Below, piece after piece: positions 1 through 9,516 of a DNA stretch of 64,000 nt. The stretch is from Pantoea brenneri (GTDB taxonomy: Bacteria; Pseudomonadota; Gammaproteobacteria; Enterobacterales; Enterobacteriaceae). The translations under genes and the position numbers were made by a program. Numbering within the stretch: the stretch's first letter is position 1; each line of letters starts with the position of its first letter. Where the stretch lies: positions 54,011 to 118,010 of the forward strand of contig MIEI01000003.1 of assembly GCA_002095305.1 (NCBI GenBank), read 5' to 3'. The notes beneath the pieces were generated by a model, which was given only the letters and a program-made list of their open reading frames with translations, made no database searches and was not told the origin of the DNA.

Positions 1-570
1 GTCACGCGTCGTGGCGTGCAGAAACACCAGATAGTGCTGGGCATCGGCAGGCAGGTGATGCAGGAAATGTCCGGCAATCGCATAGTCGCCCTGGCCGTGC
101 GGTTTCTCATAGCCGAGACTTTTAGCAAACAGTTCGCGCGTCCGCTCGACGGCGTGCTGTTGCTTGTTGACCTCGTGCCGCACGTCATACCACCAGCTGG
201 CAAACGGTTCACGGGCGCTGCGGCTATCCTGGCCATGCTTAACGCCTTTTGACAACCGCGTCACCAGGGCCGCGCTTTTGATCAGCCCCTGCGCATCAAT
301 CACAATATCGTACTGACGTGACTGTAACGCGCGCTTAAACAGCACGCGCTCTTCACGTTGCTGGCTGCCAAACCAGTGTTTGCGCCAGCGGCGGATCGCT
401 ACCGGCAGCACCTTATCCACTGCAGGATGCCAGCCGGGGATCTGGGCAAAGTTCTCTTCCACCACCCAGTCAAAACGGATGCCAGGAATAGCGTGCATCG
501 CATCGGTCAGCGCTGGCAGCGAATGCAGCACGTCGCCCATTGAAGAGGTTTTAACGATCAGGACGTGCAT
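1..570 (-). CDS. waaC: Lipopolysaccharide heptosyltransferase I, N-terminal part (cut by window edge)
   Basis: Transfers the first L-glycero-D-manno-heptose onto Kdo2-lipid A on the cytoplasmic face of the inner membrane (family knowledge, GT9). The visible 190 codons begin MHVLIVKTSSMGDVLHSLPA, the typical WaaC start, and the frame stays open to base 1, so about 130 C-terminal residues lie outside the window. Its ATG overlaps the 3' end of waaF by 13 bp, which indicates translational coupling in a waaF-waaC operon transcribed leftward. The family is usually about 320 residues. No irregularity is seen in the visible part. Confidence 0.95.
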   Translation of the reverse strand, partial: MHVLIVKTSSMGDVLHSLPALTDAMHAIPGIRFDWVVEENFAQIPGWHPAVDKVLPVAIRRWRKHWFGSQQREERVLFKRALQSRQYDIVIDAQGLIKSAALVTRLSKGVKHGQDSRSAREPFASWWYDVRHEVNKQQHAVERTRELFAKSLGYEKPHGQGDYAIAGHFLHHLPADAQHYLVFLHATTRD

Positions 571-1616
571 GGCACCTCCTGCGGCGCGTCGAGTAATGCG
601 GTAAGGGTCTGATGCACGCGCTCAGGTTGAATGTCGATCAGGCTCTGATGATATCCCTGTTCGGCATCGCCTTTGCGTACTTTGTGATAGCCGCTAATCA
701 GGCGAATAACCCGCGCCTGGCGAGCCAGCGGTGGCGTAAAGTCGGGGCTGCTTGGCCCGTAGAGCGCGACCAGCGGACGGTCCAGCGCGGCGGCGATATG
801 CATCAGCCCGGAGTCGTTACTGACCACTGCCCGGCACTGTGCCAGCAGTATTACCGCCTGCTCCAGCTGGGTTTCACCGGCCAGATTACGGCAGTGAATG
901 CGGGCTTCTTGCGGCAGTGCGGCGATAATCTCCTCACCGGTCGGCCGATCTTTTGCCGAGCCAAACAGCACAATCTGGAATCCTTCTGCGATCAGCTGTC
1001 GCGCCAGCGCAGCGTAATGGTAGTGCGGCCAGCGTTTTGCCGGACCAAATTCGGCGCCGGGACAAAAACCGATGATCGGACGCGTCGCCGACAGCTGAAA
1101 CTGCGCGGCGGTTTCAATTTTCTCCTGCTCCCCGACCTGCAGCTTCGGCCACAGCAGCGGTTGCGGCAGCTGCTGCGCCGACGCGACCGGCGTGTCATAG
1201 GCCAGCGCGACGTAGCGTTCGACCATCAGCGGGAAAGCGGCTTTATCCAGCACCCGCAGATCGTTCAGCAAGCCATAGCGCATTTCGCCGCGCCAGCCGA
1301 CGCGACGTTTGATCCCGGCGAAGAACGGCACCAGCGCCGACTTAAACGAATTCGGCAGCACATAGGCGCGGTCATAGTGGCTGGCGCGCAGCGTTTTGCC
1401 TAACCGACGACGCTCGCCAATTTCCAGCGCGCCATGGCCAAGCGGCATCGCCAGCGCCTGATTCACTTCCGGCATGCGTGACAACAGGGGACGACACCAG
1501 GCCGGTGCCATCACATCAATCACCGCATCGGGATGCTCGGCCTTGAGCGTGCGATAGAGACTTTGCGACATCATCATATCGCCGACCCACGACGGGCCGA
1601 TTACCAGAATTTTCAT
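558..1616 (-). CDS. waaF: ADP-heptose:LPS heptosyltransferase II
   Basis: Adds the second heptose of the LPS inner core, using ADP-L-glycero-D-manno-heptose. The protein has 352 residues (E. coli 348) and starts MKILVIGPSWVGDMMMSQSL. GT9 signatures visible are FCPGAEFGPAKRWP near the middle and NDSGLMHIAAALDRP in the C-terminal nucleotide-sugar domain. It lies 17 bp downstream of hldD, which makes its donor sugar, and overlaps waaC, so the three act as an inner-core unit. The ATG is followed throughout by family-like sequence, so the start is secure. Confidence 0.97.
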   Translation of the reverse strand: MKILVIGPSWVGDMMMSQSLYRTLKAEHPDAVIDVMAPAWCRPLLSRMPEVNQALAMPLGHGALEIGERRRLGKTLRASHYDRAYVLPNSFKSALVPFFAGIKRRVGWRGEMRYGLLNDLRVLDKAAFPLMVERYVALAYDTPVASAQQLPQPLLWPKLQVGEQEKIETAAQFQLSATRPIIGFCPGAEFGPAKRWPHYHYAALARQLIAEGFQIVLFGSAKDRPTGEEIIAALPQEARIHCRNLAGETQLEQAVILLAQCRAVVSNDSGLMHIAAALDRPLVALYGPSSPDFTPPLARQARVIRLISGYHKVRKGDAEQGYHQSLIDIQPERVHQTLTALLDAPQEVPCTS

Positions 1617-1633
1617 CGCCGGAGCAGCTTCCT

Positions 1634-2566
1634 TTATGCGTTACGGTTAAGCCAGGCCATATATTCAGCGACGCCCTGCGCCACGGTTTTGAACGGCTTG
1701 TCATAGCCTGCGGCACGCAGCCGGGTCAGATCGGCCTGGGTATATGCCTGATAGCGTCCTTTGAGTTTTTCCGGGAACGGAATGTACTCAATCTGGCCTT
1801 TCTGATGGAATTTCAGTACCGCATCTGCCACTTCCTGGAAGGATTCTGCGCGGCCGGTACCACAGTTATAAATGCCGGAGACGCCGTTCTCCCAGCACCA
1901 CAGGTTCACTGCGGCCACATCATCCACGTGGATGAAATCGCGTTTGAAACCGTCGCTGCCTTCAAACAGTTTTGGATTTTCATCGTTGCTGATTTGGGTG
2001 TTGAGATGGAAAGCGACGCTCGCCATGCTGCCTTTGTGGCCTTCACGCGGTCCGTAGACGTTAAAGTAGCGGAAACCACACACCGGAGAGTTCGCTTCCG
2101 GCAGCATCTGACGGACGTAGTGATCGAACAGCATCTTCGAGTAGCCGTAGACGTTAAGCGGCTGCTCATACTGGCGCTCTTCAATGAAATTTTCGTTGCG
2201 GCCGCCATAGGTGGCTGCTGAAGAGGCATAAAGGAACGGGATCTCGCGCTCAAGACAGAAGTGCAGCAGCTCTTTGGAGTACTGATAGTTGTTCTCCATC
2301 ATGTACTTGCCATCCCACTCGGTGGTGGAGGAGCAGGCACCCTGATGAAACACCGCTTCGATCGGGCCTAAATCATCGCCCGCCATCACGCTCATCAGGA
2401 ACTCTTCTTTGTCCATGTAATCGACGATATCCAGGTCGACTAAGTTGGCAAACTTGGTGCCATCCTTCAGATTATCCACCACCAGAATGTCGGTGTGACC
2501 GCGATCGTTCAGCGCTTTGACGATGTTGCTGCCAATCATTCCTGCGCCGCCAGTTACGATAATCAT
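1634..2566 (-). CDS. hldD: ADP-L-glycero-D-manno-heptose-6-epimerase
   Basis: Epimerises ADP-D-glycero- to ADP-L-glycero-D-manno-heptose, the donor for WaaF and WaaC. This is a 310-residue NADP-dependent SDR enzyme, the same length as E. coli. It shows the Rossmann motif GGAGMIG at the N-terminus, YGYSK (the YxxxK catalytic pair) near residue 140, and the substrate motif [20 protein letters not shown]. The frame is open upstream to 2638, but the start at MIIVTGG is chosen because it matches the family length and is preceded by GAAGG at the right distance. It is divergent from kbl. In E. coli this gene is heat-inducible, and a possible sigma-32-like site is listed separately. Confidence 0.97.
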   Translation of the reverse strand: MIIVTGGAGMIGSNIVKALNDRGHTDILVVDNLKDGTKFANLVDLDIVDYMDKEEFLMSVMAGDDLGPIEAVFHQGACSSTTEWDGKYMMENNYQYSKELLHFCLEREIPFLYASSAATYGGRNENFIEERQYEQPLNVYGYSKMLFDHYVRQMLPEANSPVCGFRYFNVYGPREGHKGSMASVAFHLNTQISNDENPKLFEGSDGFKRDFIHVDDVAAVNLWCWENGVSGIYNCGTGRAESFQEVADAVLKFHQKGQIEYIPFPEKLKGRYQAYTQADLTRLRAAGYDKPFKTVAQGVAEYMAWLNRNA

Positions 2567-2582
2567 GTTGTTACCTTCAACG

Positions 2583-2609
2583 TTGTGGGGTGAAACAGGA
2601 GGTTTCACA
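2583..2609 (-). promoter_or_regulatory. Possible heat-shock-type promoter with inverted repeat before hldD
   Basis: On the minus strand TGTGAAA is followed after 12 nt by CCCCACAA, a partial match to the sigma-32 pattern CTTGAAA-N11-16-CCCCATNT. The same stretch holds a perfect 7-bp inverted repeat, GTGAAAC/GTTTCAC, with a 5-nt spacer (2590-2608). E. coli hldD is known to be heat-shock controlled, which supports the idea, but the match is imperfect and the site lies close to the start codon. Confidence 0.35.
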
Positions 2610-2796
2610 CACGAATACTTCACATCATAACATTTCATCAGGGTGCAGACAGCCAGATGACTCTGTAACGATTTGTGCGGTATCCGCCATGGCGTGAACT
2701 ATGCTGCAAAAATGACATTCTGTTGGGTGATTTATCGTGGTCAGGCTCGCTGTTCAGTAAGATGTGCCAAATTTTTGCCATCTGAGGAGAGCAATA

Positions 2797-3993
2797 ATGC
2801 CCGCGCAATTTTATCAACAACTTCGTCAGCAACTCGATACTGCCCGTCAGGAAGGCCTGTTTAAACAGGAGCGGATTATCACATCTGCCCAGCAGACGGA
2901 AATCGCCGTCGGCAGCGATCCGGCGGTGATCAACTTCTGCGCCAACAACTATCTGGGGCTGGCTAACCATCCCGCCCTGATCCAGGCGGCAAAAGAGGGG
3001 ATGGACTCGCACGGATTTGGCATGGCATCAGTGCGCTTCATCTGCGGCACCCAGGATAGCCATAAGCTGCTGGAAAAACGGCTGGCGGAATTTCTGGGAA
3101 TGGAAGATGCGATCCTCTACTCCTCCTGTTTCGACGCCAATGGCGGACTGTTTGAAACTCTGTTTGATGCGCAGGACGCCATCATTTCTGACGCCCTGAA
3201 TCATGCCTCGATCATTGACGGTGTCCGGCTGTGTAAAGCGCAGCGCTATCGTTACGCCAATAACGATATGGAACAGCTGCGGGCGCGTTTACAGGAGGCG
3301 CGTGCTAACGGTGCTCGTCACATTGTGATCGCGACCGATGGCGTGTTCTCTATGGATGGCGTGATTGCTAACCTGCCGGCGATCTGCGATCTGGCCGATG
3401 AATTCTCCGCGCTGGTAATGGTGGATGATTCGCATGCGGTGGGTTTTGTGGGCAATGCCGGACGCGGGACCCATGAGTATTGTGAGGTGATGGGCCGTGT
3501 CGACATCATCACCGGCACGCTGGGAAAAGCACTGGGCGGCGCATCAGGCGGTTACACCGCGGCGAAAGCGGAAGTGGTCGAGTGGCTGCGTCAGCGTTCG
3601 CGTCCTTATCTGTTTTCCAACTCACTGGCACCTGCAATCGTTGCCGCCTCTCTGCGGGTGCTTGATCTGCTGAGCGAAGGCGACGGCCTGCGTCAGCGGC
3701 TGTGGGATAACGCCCGCTTCTTCCGTGAGCAGATGACCGCGGCAGGCTTTACCCTGGCCGGTGCCGATCACGCCATTATCCCGGTGATGCTGGGCGAAGC
3801 CAGCGTGGCGCAGGAGTTTGCCCGCCTGCTGCAGCAGGAAGGCATCTACGTCACCGGCTTCTTCTATCCGGTGGTGCCCAAAGGTCAGGCGCGCATTCGC
3901 ACCCAGATTTCTGCTGCCCATACTCAGCAGCAACTGGAACGCGCGGTCGCGGCCTTTACCCGAATCGGCAAACAACTGGGCGTTATCGCCTGA
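2797..3993 (+). CDS. kbl: 2-amino-3-ketobutyrate coenzyme A ligase (glycine C-acetyltransferase)
   Basis: Cleaves 2-amino-3-ketobutyrate with CoA to glycine and acetyl-CoA, the second step of threonine degradation. It is a PLP enzyme of 398 residues (E. coli 398). Visible motifs are VDDSHAVGF (Asp and His at the cofactor) and [14 protein letters not shown], with the Schiff-base lysine near residue 244. The start MPAQFYQQL is preceded by GAGGAG 8 nt upstream; an in-frame ATG 33 nt earlier is not conserved and lacks a comparable site. The gene ends 10 bp before tdh, with which it forms the kbl-tdh operon. It is divergent from hldD. Confidence 0.97.
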   Translation: MPAQFYQQLRQQLDTARQEGLFKQERIITSAQQTEIAVGSDPAVINFCANNYLGLANHPALIQAAKEGMDSHGFGMASVRFICGTQDSHKLLEKRLAEFLGMEDAILYSSCFDANGGLFETLFDAQDAIISDALNHASIIDGVRLCKAQRYRYANNDMEQLRARLQEARANGARHIVIATDGVFSMDGVIANLPAICDLADEFSALVMVDDSHAVGFVGNAGRGTHEYCEVMGRVDIITGTLGKALGGASGGYTAAKAEVVEWLRQRSRPYLFSNSLAPAIVAASLRVLDLLSEGDGLRQRLWDNARFFREQMTAAGFTLAGADHAIIPVMLGEASVAQEFARLLQQEGIYVTGFFYPVVPKGQARIRTQISAAHTQQQLERAVAAFTRIGKQLGVIA

Positions 3994-4003
3994 GGAAATG
4001 ACC

Positions 4004-5032
4004 ATGAAAGCACTCGCCAAACTGAAAAAAGAAGCGGGCATCTGGATGGTGACTGATGCGCCTGTTCCTGAGCCGGGCCATAACGACCTGCTGATAAAAA
4101 TCCGTAAAACGGCCATCTGCGGGACCGACGTACACATCTACAACTGGGATGACTGGTCGCGCAAAACGATCCCGGTGCCGATGATTGTTGGCCATGAATA
4201 TGTGGGTGAAGTGGTGGCGGTCGGCCAGGAGGTCAAAGGTTTTTCTATTGGCGATCGGGTGTCAGGCGAAGGCCACATCACCTGCGGCCACTGCCGCAAC
4301 TGCCGTGCCGGACGCACCCATCTGTGCCGCAATACCATCGGGGTGGGCGTTAACCGTCAGGGCTGTTTTGCCGAATATCTGGTGATCCCGGCATTCAATG
4401 CATTCAAAATTCCTGACAACATTTCCGATGAGCTGGCGGCGATTTTTGACCCGTTCGGGAATGCGGTACATACCGCGCTGTCGTTTGATCTGGTCGGTGA
4501 GGACGTGCTGATCTCCGGAGCCGGTCCTATCGGCATTATGGCGGCGGCGGTCTGTCGTCACGTTGGCGCGCGCAATGTGGTGATCACCGACATTAATGAA
4601 TACCGACTGGCGCTGGCGCAGAAAATGGGCGTTACCCGGGCGGTTAATGTGGCAAAAGAAGATCTGCGTGAGGTGATGCATTCGCTGGGGATGACCGAGG
4701 GATTTGATGTCGGGCTGGAAATGTCGGGCGCGCCGCCGGCTTTCCGCACGCTGCTTGAGGTGATGAATCACGGTGGGCGGATAGCGCTGCTGGGTATCCC
4801 ACCGGGTGAGATGGCGATCGACTGGAACCTGGTGATTTTTAAGGGTCTGTTTATTAAGGGGATCTACGGTCGCGAGATGTTTGAAACCTGGTATAAAATG
4901 GCGGCGCTGATCCAGTCGGGGCTCGACTTAACGCCGATTATTACCCATCGCTATGCGATTGATGATTTTCAGCAGGGCTTTGATGAGATGCGTTCCGGAC
5001 GCTCCGGCAAAGTGATCCTCAACTGGGATTAA
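4004..5032 (+). CDS. tdh: L-threonine 3-dehydrogenase
   Basis: Oxidises L-threonine to 2-amino-3-ketobutyrate with NAD+, supplying the Kbl substrate. The protein is a 342-residue zinc-dependent MDR alcohol dehydrogenase (E. coli 341). The catalytic zinc ligand region ICGTDVH is near residue 39 and GHEYVGE near 64. The structural zinc cysteines lie in [15 protein letters not shown], and the NAD-binding [11 protein letters not shown] follows in the middle. The frame is open far upstream inside kbl, but MKALAKLKK is the conserved start and has AGGAAATG before it. The gene is convergent with the glycosyltransferase at 5063. Confidence 0.97.
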   Translation: MKALAKLKKEAGIWMVTDAPVPEPGHNDLLIKIRKTAICGTDVHIYNWDDWSRKTIPVPMIVGHEYVGEVVAVGQEVKGFSIGDRVSGEGHITCGHCRNCRAGRTHLCRNTIGVGVNRQGCFAEYLVIPAFNAFKIPDNISDELAAIFDPFGNAVHTALSFDLVGEDVLISGAGPIGIMAAAVCRHVGARNVVITDINEYRLALAQKMGVTRAVNVAKEDLREVMHSLGMTEGFDVGLEMSGAPPAFRTLLEVMNHGGRIALLGIPPGEMAIDWNLVIFKGLFIKGIYGREMFETWYKMAALIQSGLDLTPIITHRYAIDDFQQGFDEMRSGRSGKVILNWD

Positions 5033-5058
5033 ACATAAAGCGGCCGTTGCGCGGCCGC
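5033..5058 (-). terminator. Hairpin between convergent tdh and glycosyltransferase gene
   Basis: GCGGCCG (5040-5046) pairs with CGGCCGC (5052-5058) around a 5-nt loop. Read on the minus strand it is followed by a T-rich CTTTATGTTTAA, fitting termination of the leftward glycosyltransferase pair. It may also stop tdh transcripts less well. Confidence 0.6.
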
Positions 5059-5062
5059 GTTA

Positions 5063-5974
5063 TTACGCCTGCTTTTTCTCTTCATCGGTCAGGTAGCGCA
5101 CCTTGCGGGTGTAATCCTGACCTTTGAACATCAGCGGCTGGCGGGGATCGCTAAGGTATTTTTGCCATTCCGACAGTGGGAAGCCGCCGTGTGCGCCCAC
5201 CACCTCTGCCGGGATGACGGCTGACTGACCGCCCATTTTCTTCGAAACCGGCCAGTTAGCCCATTCACCCAGATTAACGGTCCTGAGATCCAGCATATCC
5301 AGCAATACCGCCAGCGGCAGCTGATCGGTCGGCGGCTGGCTGTCATTCATTAAATGCCAGGTATCATTAAACAGCGTCAGCCACAGCGGTGAAATACGCT
5401 GCCAGACCGTCCGCGTCGCCGCCAGATAAGCGCCATTGACGTGGTCAACCAGGTAAGGGCGGATGCTGGGCGGGTAATAGGCGGGAATCGCCTCTTTTGG
5501 TGCACCTTCCAGTTTGGCAATCATTTTGCCCTGACGGAAGCTGGAGTAGAGATGGCCTGGCTTCATTCTGATGTCAGGCATCTTAAGCAGATTGAGGTCA
5601 GAATCGATCATCAGAATGCCGTCGCCTTTGGCCTGCAGGGGGGCCTGCAGTTTGATCAACCGGCTGCGATAGATCTGCTTATAGCGATAGTTTTCCTCGC
5701 GATGCGGAACGTCCAGCGTCGCAACCCGGGTTTTAGCCGGCAGTTCACCAAAGGCCGCCGCGGGTTGATCGCTGACGATAACAATCTCTTCTATCTGCGT
5801 CGCAAAGCGCGCGGCAAACGTGGCGCTGAGCAAGGCTTCTTCAATGTAATCCGCGCCGGTGCAAGGGATCACCACCGAGGTCACCGTCACCTCACCCTGT
5901 ACGCCCGCCTGATCGTAGGGCAGGTTATGGCGCGCCCGGATATGGCGATAGCGAGGATTTAAAAAATTAAGCAT
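5063..5974 (-). CDS. Putative glycosyltransferase (GT-A-like), LPS/surface polysaccharide
   Basis: A 303-residue protein starting MLNFLNPRYRHIRARHNLP. It has a GT-A-like N-terminal strand (VVIPCTGADYIEEALLS), an intermediate IVIVSDQP, and a DxD-type motif in ILMIDSDLNLL near the middle, which in such enzymes binds the metal and nucleotide sugar. No membrane segment or signal peptide is seen. The acceptor and donor are unknown. The start is 8 bp inside the end of the upstream GT4 gene, so the two are probably co-translated. It occupies the place next to tdh where E. coli has waaH, but it does not resemble WaaH. The enzyme class is inferred; a specific role is not claimed. Confidence 0.6.
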   Translation of the reverse strand: MLNFLNPRYRHIRARHNLPYDQAGVQGEVTVTSVVIPCTGADYIEEALLSATFAARFATQIEEIVIVSDQPAAAFGELPAKTRVATLDVPHREENYRYKQIYRSRLIKLQAPLQAKGDGILMIDSDLNLLKMPDIRMKPGHLYSSFRQGKMIAKLEGAPKEAIPAYYPPSIRPYLVDHVNGAYLAATRTVWQRISPLWLTLFNDTWHLMNDSQPPTDQLPLAVLLDMLDLRTVNLGEWANWPVSKKMGGQSAVIPAEVVGAHGGFPLSEWQKYLSDPRQPLMFKGQDYTRKVRYLTDEEKKQA

Positions 5975-7196
5975 GGGGTTTTTCTCTGACGACGCTCTGA
6001 AGAATATTTTCGACGCCGCTGACGTAGGTTTCAATAGCGTATTGTTCGCGCACGCGCTTGCCTGCCGCATTGATCAGTCGCTGACGTAAATCCGCATCCT
6101 GCCATAACGCAGTAAGATGCTGGGTCAGTTGCACCACATTGCCGTAATCAAACAGCAACCCGGTTTCATCATGACTGATCAATTCGGCAGTACCGACCAC
6201 GCGCGAACCGACGACGGCGGTGTTCACCAGCATCGCTTCCAGCACCACCCGTGGCAGACCTTCACTGCGCGACGCGAGAATAAACGCATCGAAGGCGGTG
6301 AGATAATCCAGCGCGTTATTCTGGAAGCCGGTAAACACCACGTGGTTCTGAATATTTTCCGCCGTCGCCAGCTGCAGCAGGTGCTGTAATTCAGGCCCGG
6401 CACCCACAATAACCATTTTCCAGTCGGCATCCGGATTGGCACGTTTGAAGCGGCCCAGCGCCTGCAACGTATGATGATTGGATTTACGCAGGATCAGCGA
6501 GCCGATGGAGCCAAACACAAAGGTGCCAGGAGCCAGTTTAAAGCGCTGACGCACCTCAAGGCGGTCAGGCAGCGGCTGGTGAATATCGATGGCGTTACTG
6601 ACGGTAAAACAGCGATCTGCATTCACGCCGTGCTTACGTAACGTGGCGTTCACGCCCTCGGAGACCGCAATCACCGCCTGGCAATCCTGATTGACCATTT
6701 TTACCAGCCGCGGCTCCAGCAACGGATCAATACGACAGTGCTGGACCACAGCCACATTCAGGCCTCGCGCCGCCAGATACCCTTCAATATTGGTGCTGGG
6801 CTGGTTATTCATGTACAGGGTGTCGTACTTGCCGAGCTGTAACAACGAGTTAATTTTGCTGGCGTTGGGGATGATACGCCAGCGCTCATCAATCAGATCG
6901 ATGGCGCGCTTCTTGAGTTTTTTATTGAAAAACAGCAGCGCGCGCGCCACTTCTTTGACGATTTTGGCCCAGCGCGGTTGTTTGATTTGTGGAATAAAGA
7001 ATACCGGAATATCCAGTGCAAGCAGCGCGGACTCGATGGTTTCGCCGTTGCCGCGACCGTAGTTGTGGTAGAAGCAGCAGGTGATATCAAATTTTTGACG
7101 ATCAATACGCTTCAGCAGCTCCAGCATGCTGTTGGTGCCGCCTCCCCATTCTCTGCCGTTATCCAGCAGCAGAATTTTTTGTTTATTAATCGTCAT
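5967..7196 (-). CDS. GT4-family glycosyltransferase, probable LPS core/surface glycan
   Basis: A 409-residue GT-B fold retaining glycosyltransferase. The N-terminal domain begins KILLLDNGREWGGGTNSML, with a glycine-rich acceptor loop. The C-terminal nucleotide-sugar domain has FGSIGSLILRKSNHHTLQAL, VIVGAGPELQHL and SRSEGLPRVVLEAM, the E-x7-E motif typical of GT4. The start MTINKQKI has GAGACGG upstream; an earlier in-frame ATG gives 8 extra, poor residues. It overlaps the following glycosyltransferase by 8 bp. Its proximity to waaC/waaF/hldD suggests a role in LPS core assembly, which is inference. The sugar specificity cannot be read. Confidence 0.8.
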   Translation of the reverse strand: MTINKQKILLLDNGREWGGGTNSMLELLKRIDRQKFDITCCFYHNYGRGNGETIESALLALDIPVFFIPQIKQPRWAKIVKEVARALLFFNKKLKKRAIDLIDERWRIIPNASKINSLLQLGKYDTLYMNNQPSTNIEGYLAARGLNVAVVQHCRIDPLLEPRLVKMVNQDCQAVIAVSEGVNATLRKHGVNADRCFTVSNAIDIHQPLPDRLEVRQRFKLAPGTFVFGSIGSLILRKSNHHTLQALGRFKRANPDADWKMVIVGAGPELQHLLQLATAENIQNHVVFTGFQNNALDYLTAFDAFILASRSEGLPRVVLEAMLVNTAVVGSRVVGTAELISHDETGLLFDYGNVVQLTQHLTALWQDADLRQRLINAAGKRVREQYAIETYVSGVENILQSVVREKPHA

Positions 7197-7299
7197 CCGT
7201 CTCAATATTCCACACAGCACCTCATGGCCCGACCCGGGATTATAGTAATTTCTGCGTAGAATTGAACGCTAAGCTGCATACTTAGCATTCATAGCAAAT

Positions 7300-8211
7300 T
7301 CAGAACAGACTTTTTACCTGCTTAAACAGCGGACTCTGGCTCACGCTTTCGCCTACCACTTCCAGTGCTCGGGTCGCCGGAACCGGTGTCAGCGGCCGTT
7401 TCGGCTTACACAGCCCTGGCGGCTGGAAGCGCGGAGAAGCGGGCTTGGTTGGCGCTACCGATGTGGCTGGCGGGCGAGTGCCATTATGCAGCGGCTCGTT
7501 CAGCAACTGGCTGGGACGGACTAAGGTAATCTCAGCCGGCAGCGTGGGTAACATCTGCTGCAGCACCCGGACCGTGTTGGGATGCGGATGACCAATTGCG
7601 ATGGCGTAGCCATCACGCTGCGCCAGCTTTACCGCGCGGCTAAACTGCTGGCGAATGGCGTTAATATCCTGGCTGTCATCCAGAAAAACTCTGCGCTTCA
7701 GCACTTTGACCTGGGTACCCTGCGCCGCCGGCACTGCCTGGCTGTTGGCGATGGTCATGCTATCCAGGAAGTAGAGGTTGTAGTGGTTCAGCGCCTGCAT
7801 CACTTTTTGCATGCCGGGCAGGCTGGAGGTCATTCTGCTGCCCATATGGTTATTGAGACCCACCGCATAAGGCACGTTGCTGACGGCATTACGCATGATG
7901 CGTGCTACCTCTTCACTGCTCATCTCCGGCGTTAAGGTATCTTTCTCCAGCGGCTGCTTGCTGAGCGGTGCCATCGGCAGATGGATCAATACCTCGTGGC
8001 CACTCTGATGCGCTTTGGTGGCCATTTCACGCGCGTGCGGCGCATTGGGCAGCACGGCAACCGAGATCGCCTGCGGCATCTGCAGAACCTTGTTCTCTTC
8101 GGTCGGACGATAACCGACATCATCAATCACAATCGCGAGTTTGCCGGCGTGGGCAGCGTAGCTGAGCAGCAAACTGCTCAGCAGTACGGAGATTTTTCGA
8201 AGTTGTAGCAA
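7300..8211 (-). CDS. yibQ: Divergent polysaccharide deacetylase family protein (YibQ)
   Basis: A 303-residue exported protein (E. coli about 319). An N-terminal signal sequence ends near SYAAHA, followed directly by KLAIVIDDVGY, the start of the divergent polysaccharide deacetylase (NodB-like) domain. It also carries the family motifs LIHLPM, GLNNHMGS and AIGHPHP. The C-terminal 70 residues are proline-rich and low in structure. It sits 3 bp downstream of envC on the same strand, as in E. coli, which suggests a periplasmic cell-envelope role. The biochemical activity is not established from sequence. Confidence 0.9.
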   Translation of the reverse strand: MLQLRKISVLLSSLLLSYAAHAGKLAIVIDDVGYRPTEENKVLQMPQAISVAVLPNAPHAREMATKAHQSGHEVLIHLPMAPLSKQPLEKDTLTPEMSSEEVARIMRNAVSNVPYAVGLNNHMGSRMTSSLPGMQKVMQALNHYNLYFLDSMTIANSQAVPAAQGTQVKVLKRRVFLDDSQDINAIRQQFSRAVKLAQRDGYAIAIGHPHPNTVRVLQQMLPTLPAEITLVRPSQLLNEPLHNGTRPPATSVAPTKPASPRFQPPGLCKPKRPLTPVPATRALEVVGESVSQSPLFKQVKSLF

Positions 8212-8214
8212 AAC

Positions 8215-9516
8215 TTATTTTCCTAACCACGGGAGTGGGTTGACGGCCTGTCCCTGACGTCGAATTTCAAAATAGAGCGACGGTGTGCCACGGCCGCCGC
8301 TGGTACCGACCAGCGCAATAGGCTGACCGGCTTTCACCTGTGCACCGACGGTCACCAGAGCGCTTTGGTTGTAGCCATACAGGCTCATATCGCCTTTACC
8401 ATGCTCCAGTACCACCACCAGACCATAGCCCTGTAACCAGTCGGCCATCAGTACGCGACCGTCGGCGATGGCTTTCACCTCGGTGCCTTCGCGCGCATCA
8501 ATCACCAGCCCTTTCCAGCGCAGCTCACCCTGTAGCTGTTCGCCAAAGCGATGCTCAATACGTCCGCGTACCGGCCACAAGGCCTGACCGCCCGCGCGAC
8601 CCAGGCCGCCGGTTCGGGCGACCAGCTCGCGTTCACTCTGGGTCGGCTGATAGCTTGATCCTTTGGCTTTCGCCTGCGCCTGACGCTGACGCACTTTTTC
8701 CGCTTCACGCGCTTCGCGGGCAGCACGTTCCCGTGCTTCACGCTCTGCCCGGGCGATTTTGTCCTGCAGGCGGGTTTCGTTCTGGCGCATCTCCACCAGA
8801 TCGGCCTGATCTTTTTCCAGCGCGCTTTCCAGTACCGACAAGGTTTTCTTACGTGCTGCGCTCGCCTGCTGCAGTTTCTGCTGCTGGCTTTGCTGCTGGG
8901 CTAACAGGCCTTTCTGCTGCTGTTGCTTCTGCTCCAGCGAGGCCCGCTGCTGGTTCAAATCCTGTCGTGTCTGCTGCAGCGCCTCAATGCTCTTCTGGCG
9001 CGCGGCATTCAGGTAACCGAAATAGGCCAGAATGCGCTCGCTGCGCTGACTTTCTTCGCCACCCAGCAGCAGTTGCAGGCCATTATGCTGGCCCTGGCGA
9101 AACGCGGCGTCGAGCTGCTGTGAAAGCAGCTTTTCCTGTTGCGTCTGCTGCTTTTCAAGCCGGACGATCGAGCTGGCGAGCTGGCTGATGTCATTGTTCA
9201 ATGCTGTCAGGCTATTCCGGGTTTCGCGCAGCTGACGGCTGGCCTGAGCGATGATTTTTTCCTGACTCTGCAACTGATCCAGCAGTTTGCTGCGCTGTAG
9301 TTTTTGCGCTTTAACGCTTTTCTCTTTTTCGGCGATGTTTTGCTGAATAGATTGCAGTTGAGATTTGCTGTCTTCCGCACTGCGCGCGGCGGTTGGCAAT
9401 AACAGTACGCCCGCACAAAGCAGGCTAAGGGAGAGGGTGGACAGATGTGTGGACAACGGCAGGTTATCGCCGTTGCGACGGGTCCTTGTGTGCGAAACGG
9501 TTGTTTTTCCCTTCAT
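8215..9516 (-). CDS. envC: Murein hydrolase activator EnvC
   Basis: Periplasmic divisome factor that activates the amidases AmiA and AmiB at the septum. The protein has 433 residues (E. coli 419). A signal sequence covers about residues 1-47, then a long glutamine/arginine-rich coiled coil runs to about residue 290, and a C-terminal LytM (M23) domain closes with WPVRGRIEHRFGEQ and YFEIRRQGQAVNP. The LytM zinc ligands are missing (RWKGLVID and YFEIRR instead of HxxxD and HxH), as expected for a degenerate activator rather than a protease. In E. coli gpmM lies upstream in the same operon; here it is absent. Confidence 0.96.
   Translation of the reverse strand: MKGKTTVSHTRTRRNGDNLPLSTHLSTLSLSLLCAGVLLLPTAARSAEDSKSQLQSIQQNIAEKEKSVKAQKLQRSKLLDQLQSQEKIIAQASRQLRETRNSLTALNNDISQLASSIVRLEKQQTQQEKLLSQQLDAAFRQGQHNGLQLLLGGEESQRSERILAYFGYLNAARQKSIEALQQTRQDLNQQRASLEQKQQQQKGLLAQQQSQQQKLQQASAARKKTLSVLESALEKDQADLVEMRQNETRLQDKIARAEREARERAAREAREAEKVRQRQAQAKAKGSSYQPTQSERELVARTGGLGRAGGQALWPVRGRIEHRFGEQLQGELRWKGLVIDAREGTEVKAIADGRVLMADWLQGYGLVVVLEHGKGDMSLYGYNQSALVTVGAQVKAGQPIALVGTSGGRGTPSLYFEIRRQGQAVNPLPWLGK

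Noticed and set aside
612..1403. Long open frame on the plus strand opposite waaF
   Set aside because: It is the antisense of a clearly conserved gene in GC-rich DNA, and its translation is Arg/Gln-rich with no family features.
2567..2638. Longer start for hldD
   Set aside because: The 24 extra residues are not family-like and place the Rossmann motif away from the N-terminus.
8340..9188. 282-codon plus-strand frame opposite envC
   Set aside because: Mirror of the EnvC coiled-coil coding region; low-complexity Arg/Ser/Pro translation and no ribosome-binding site.
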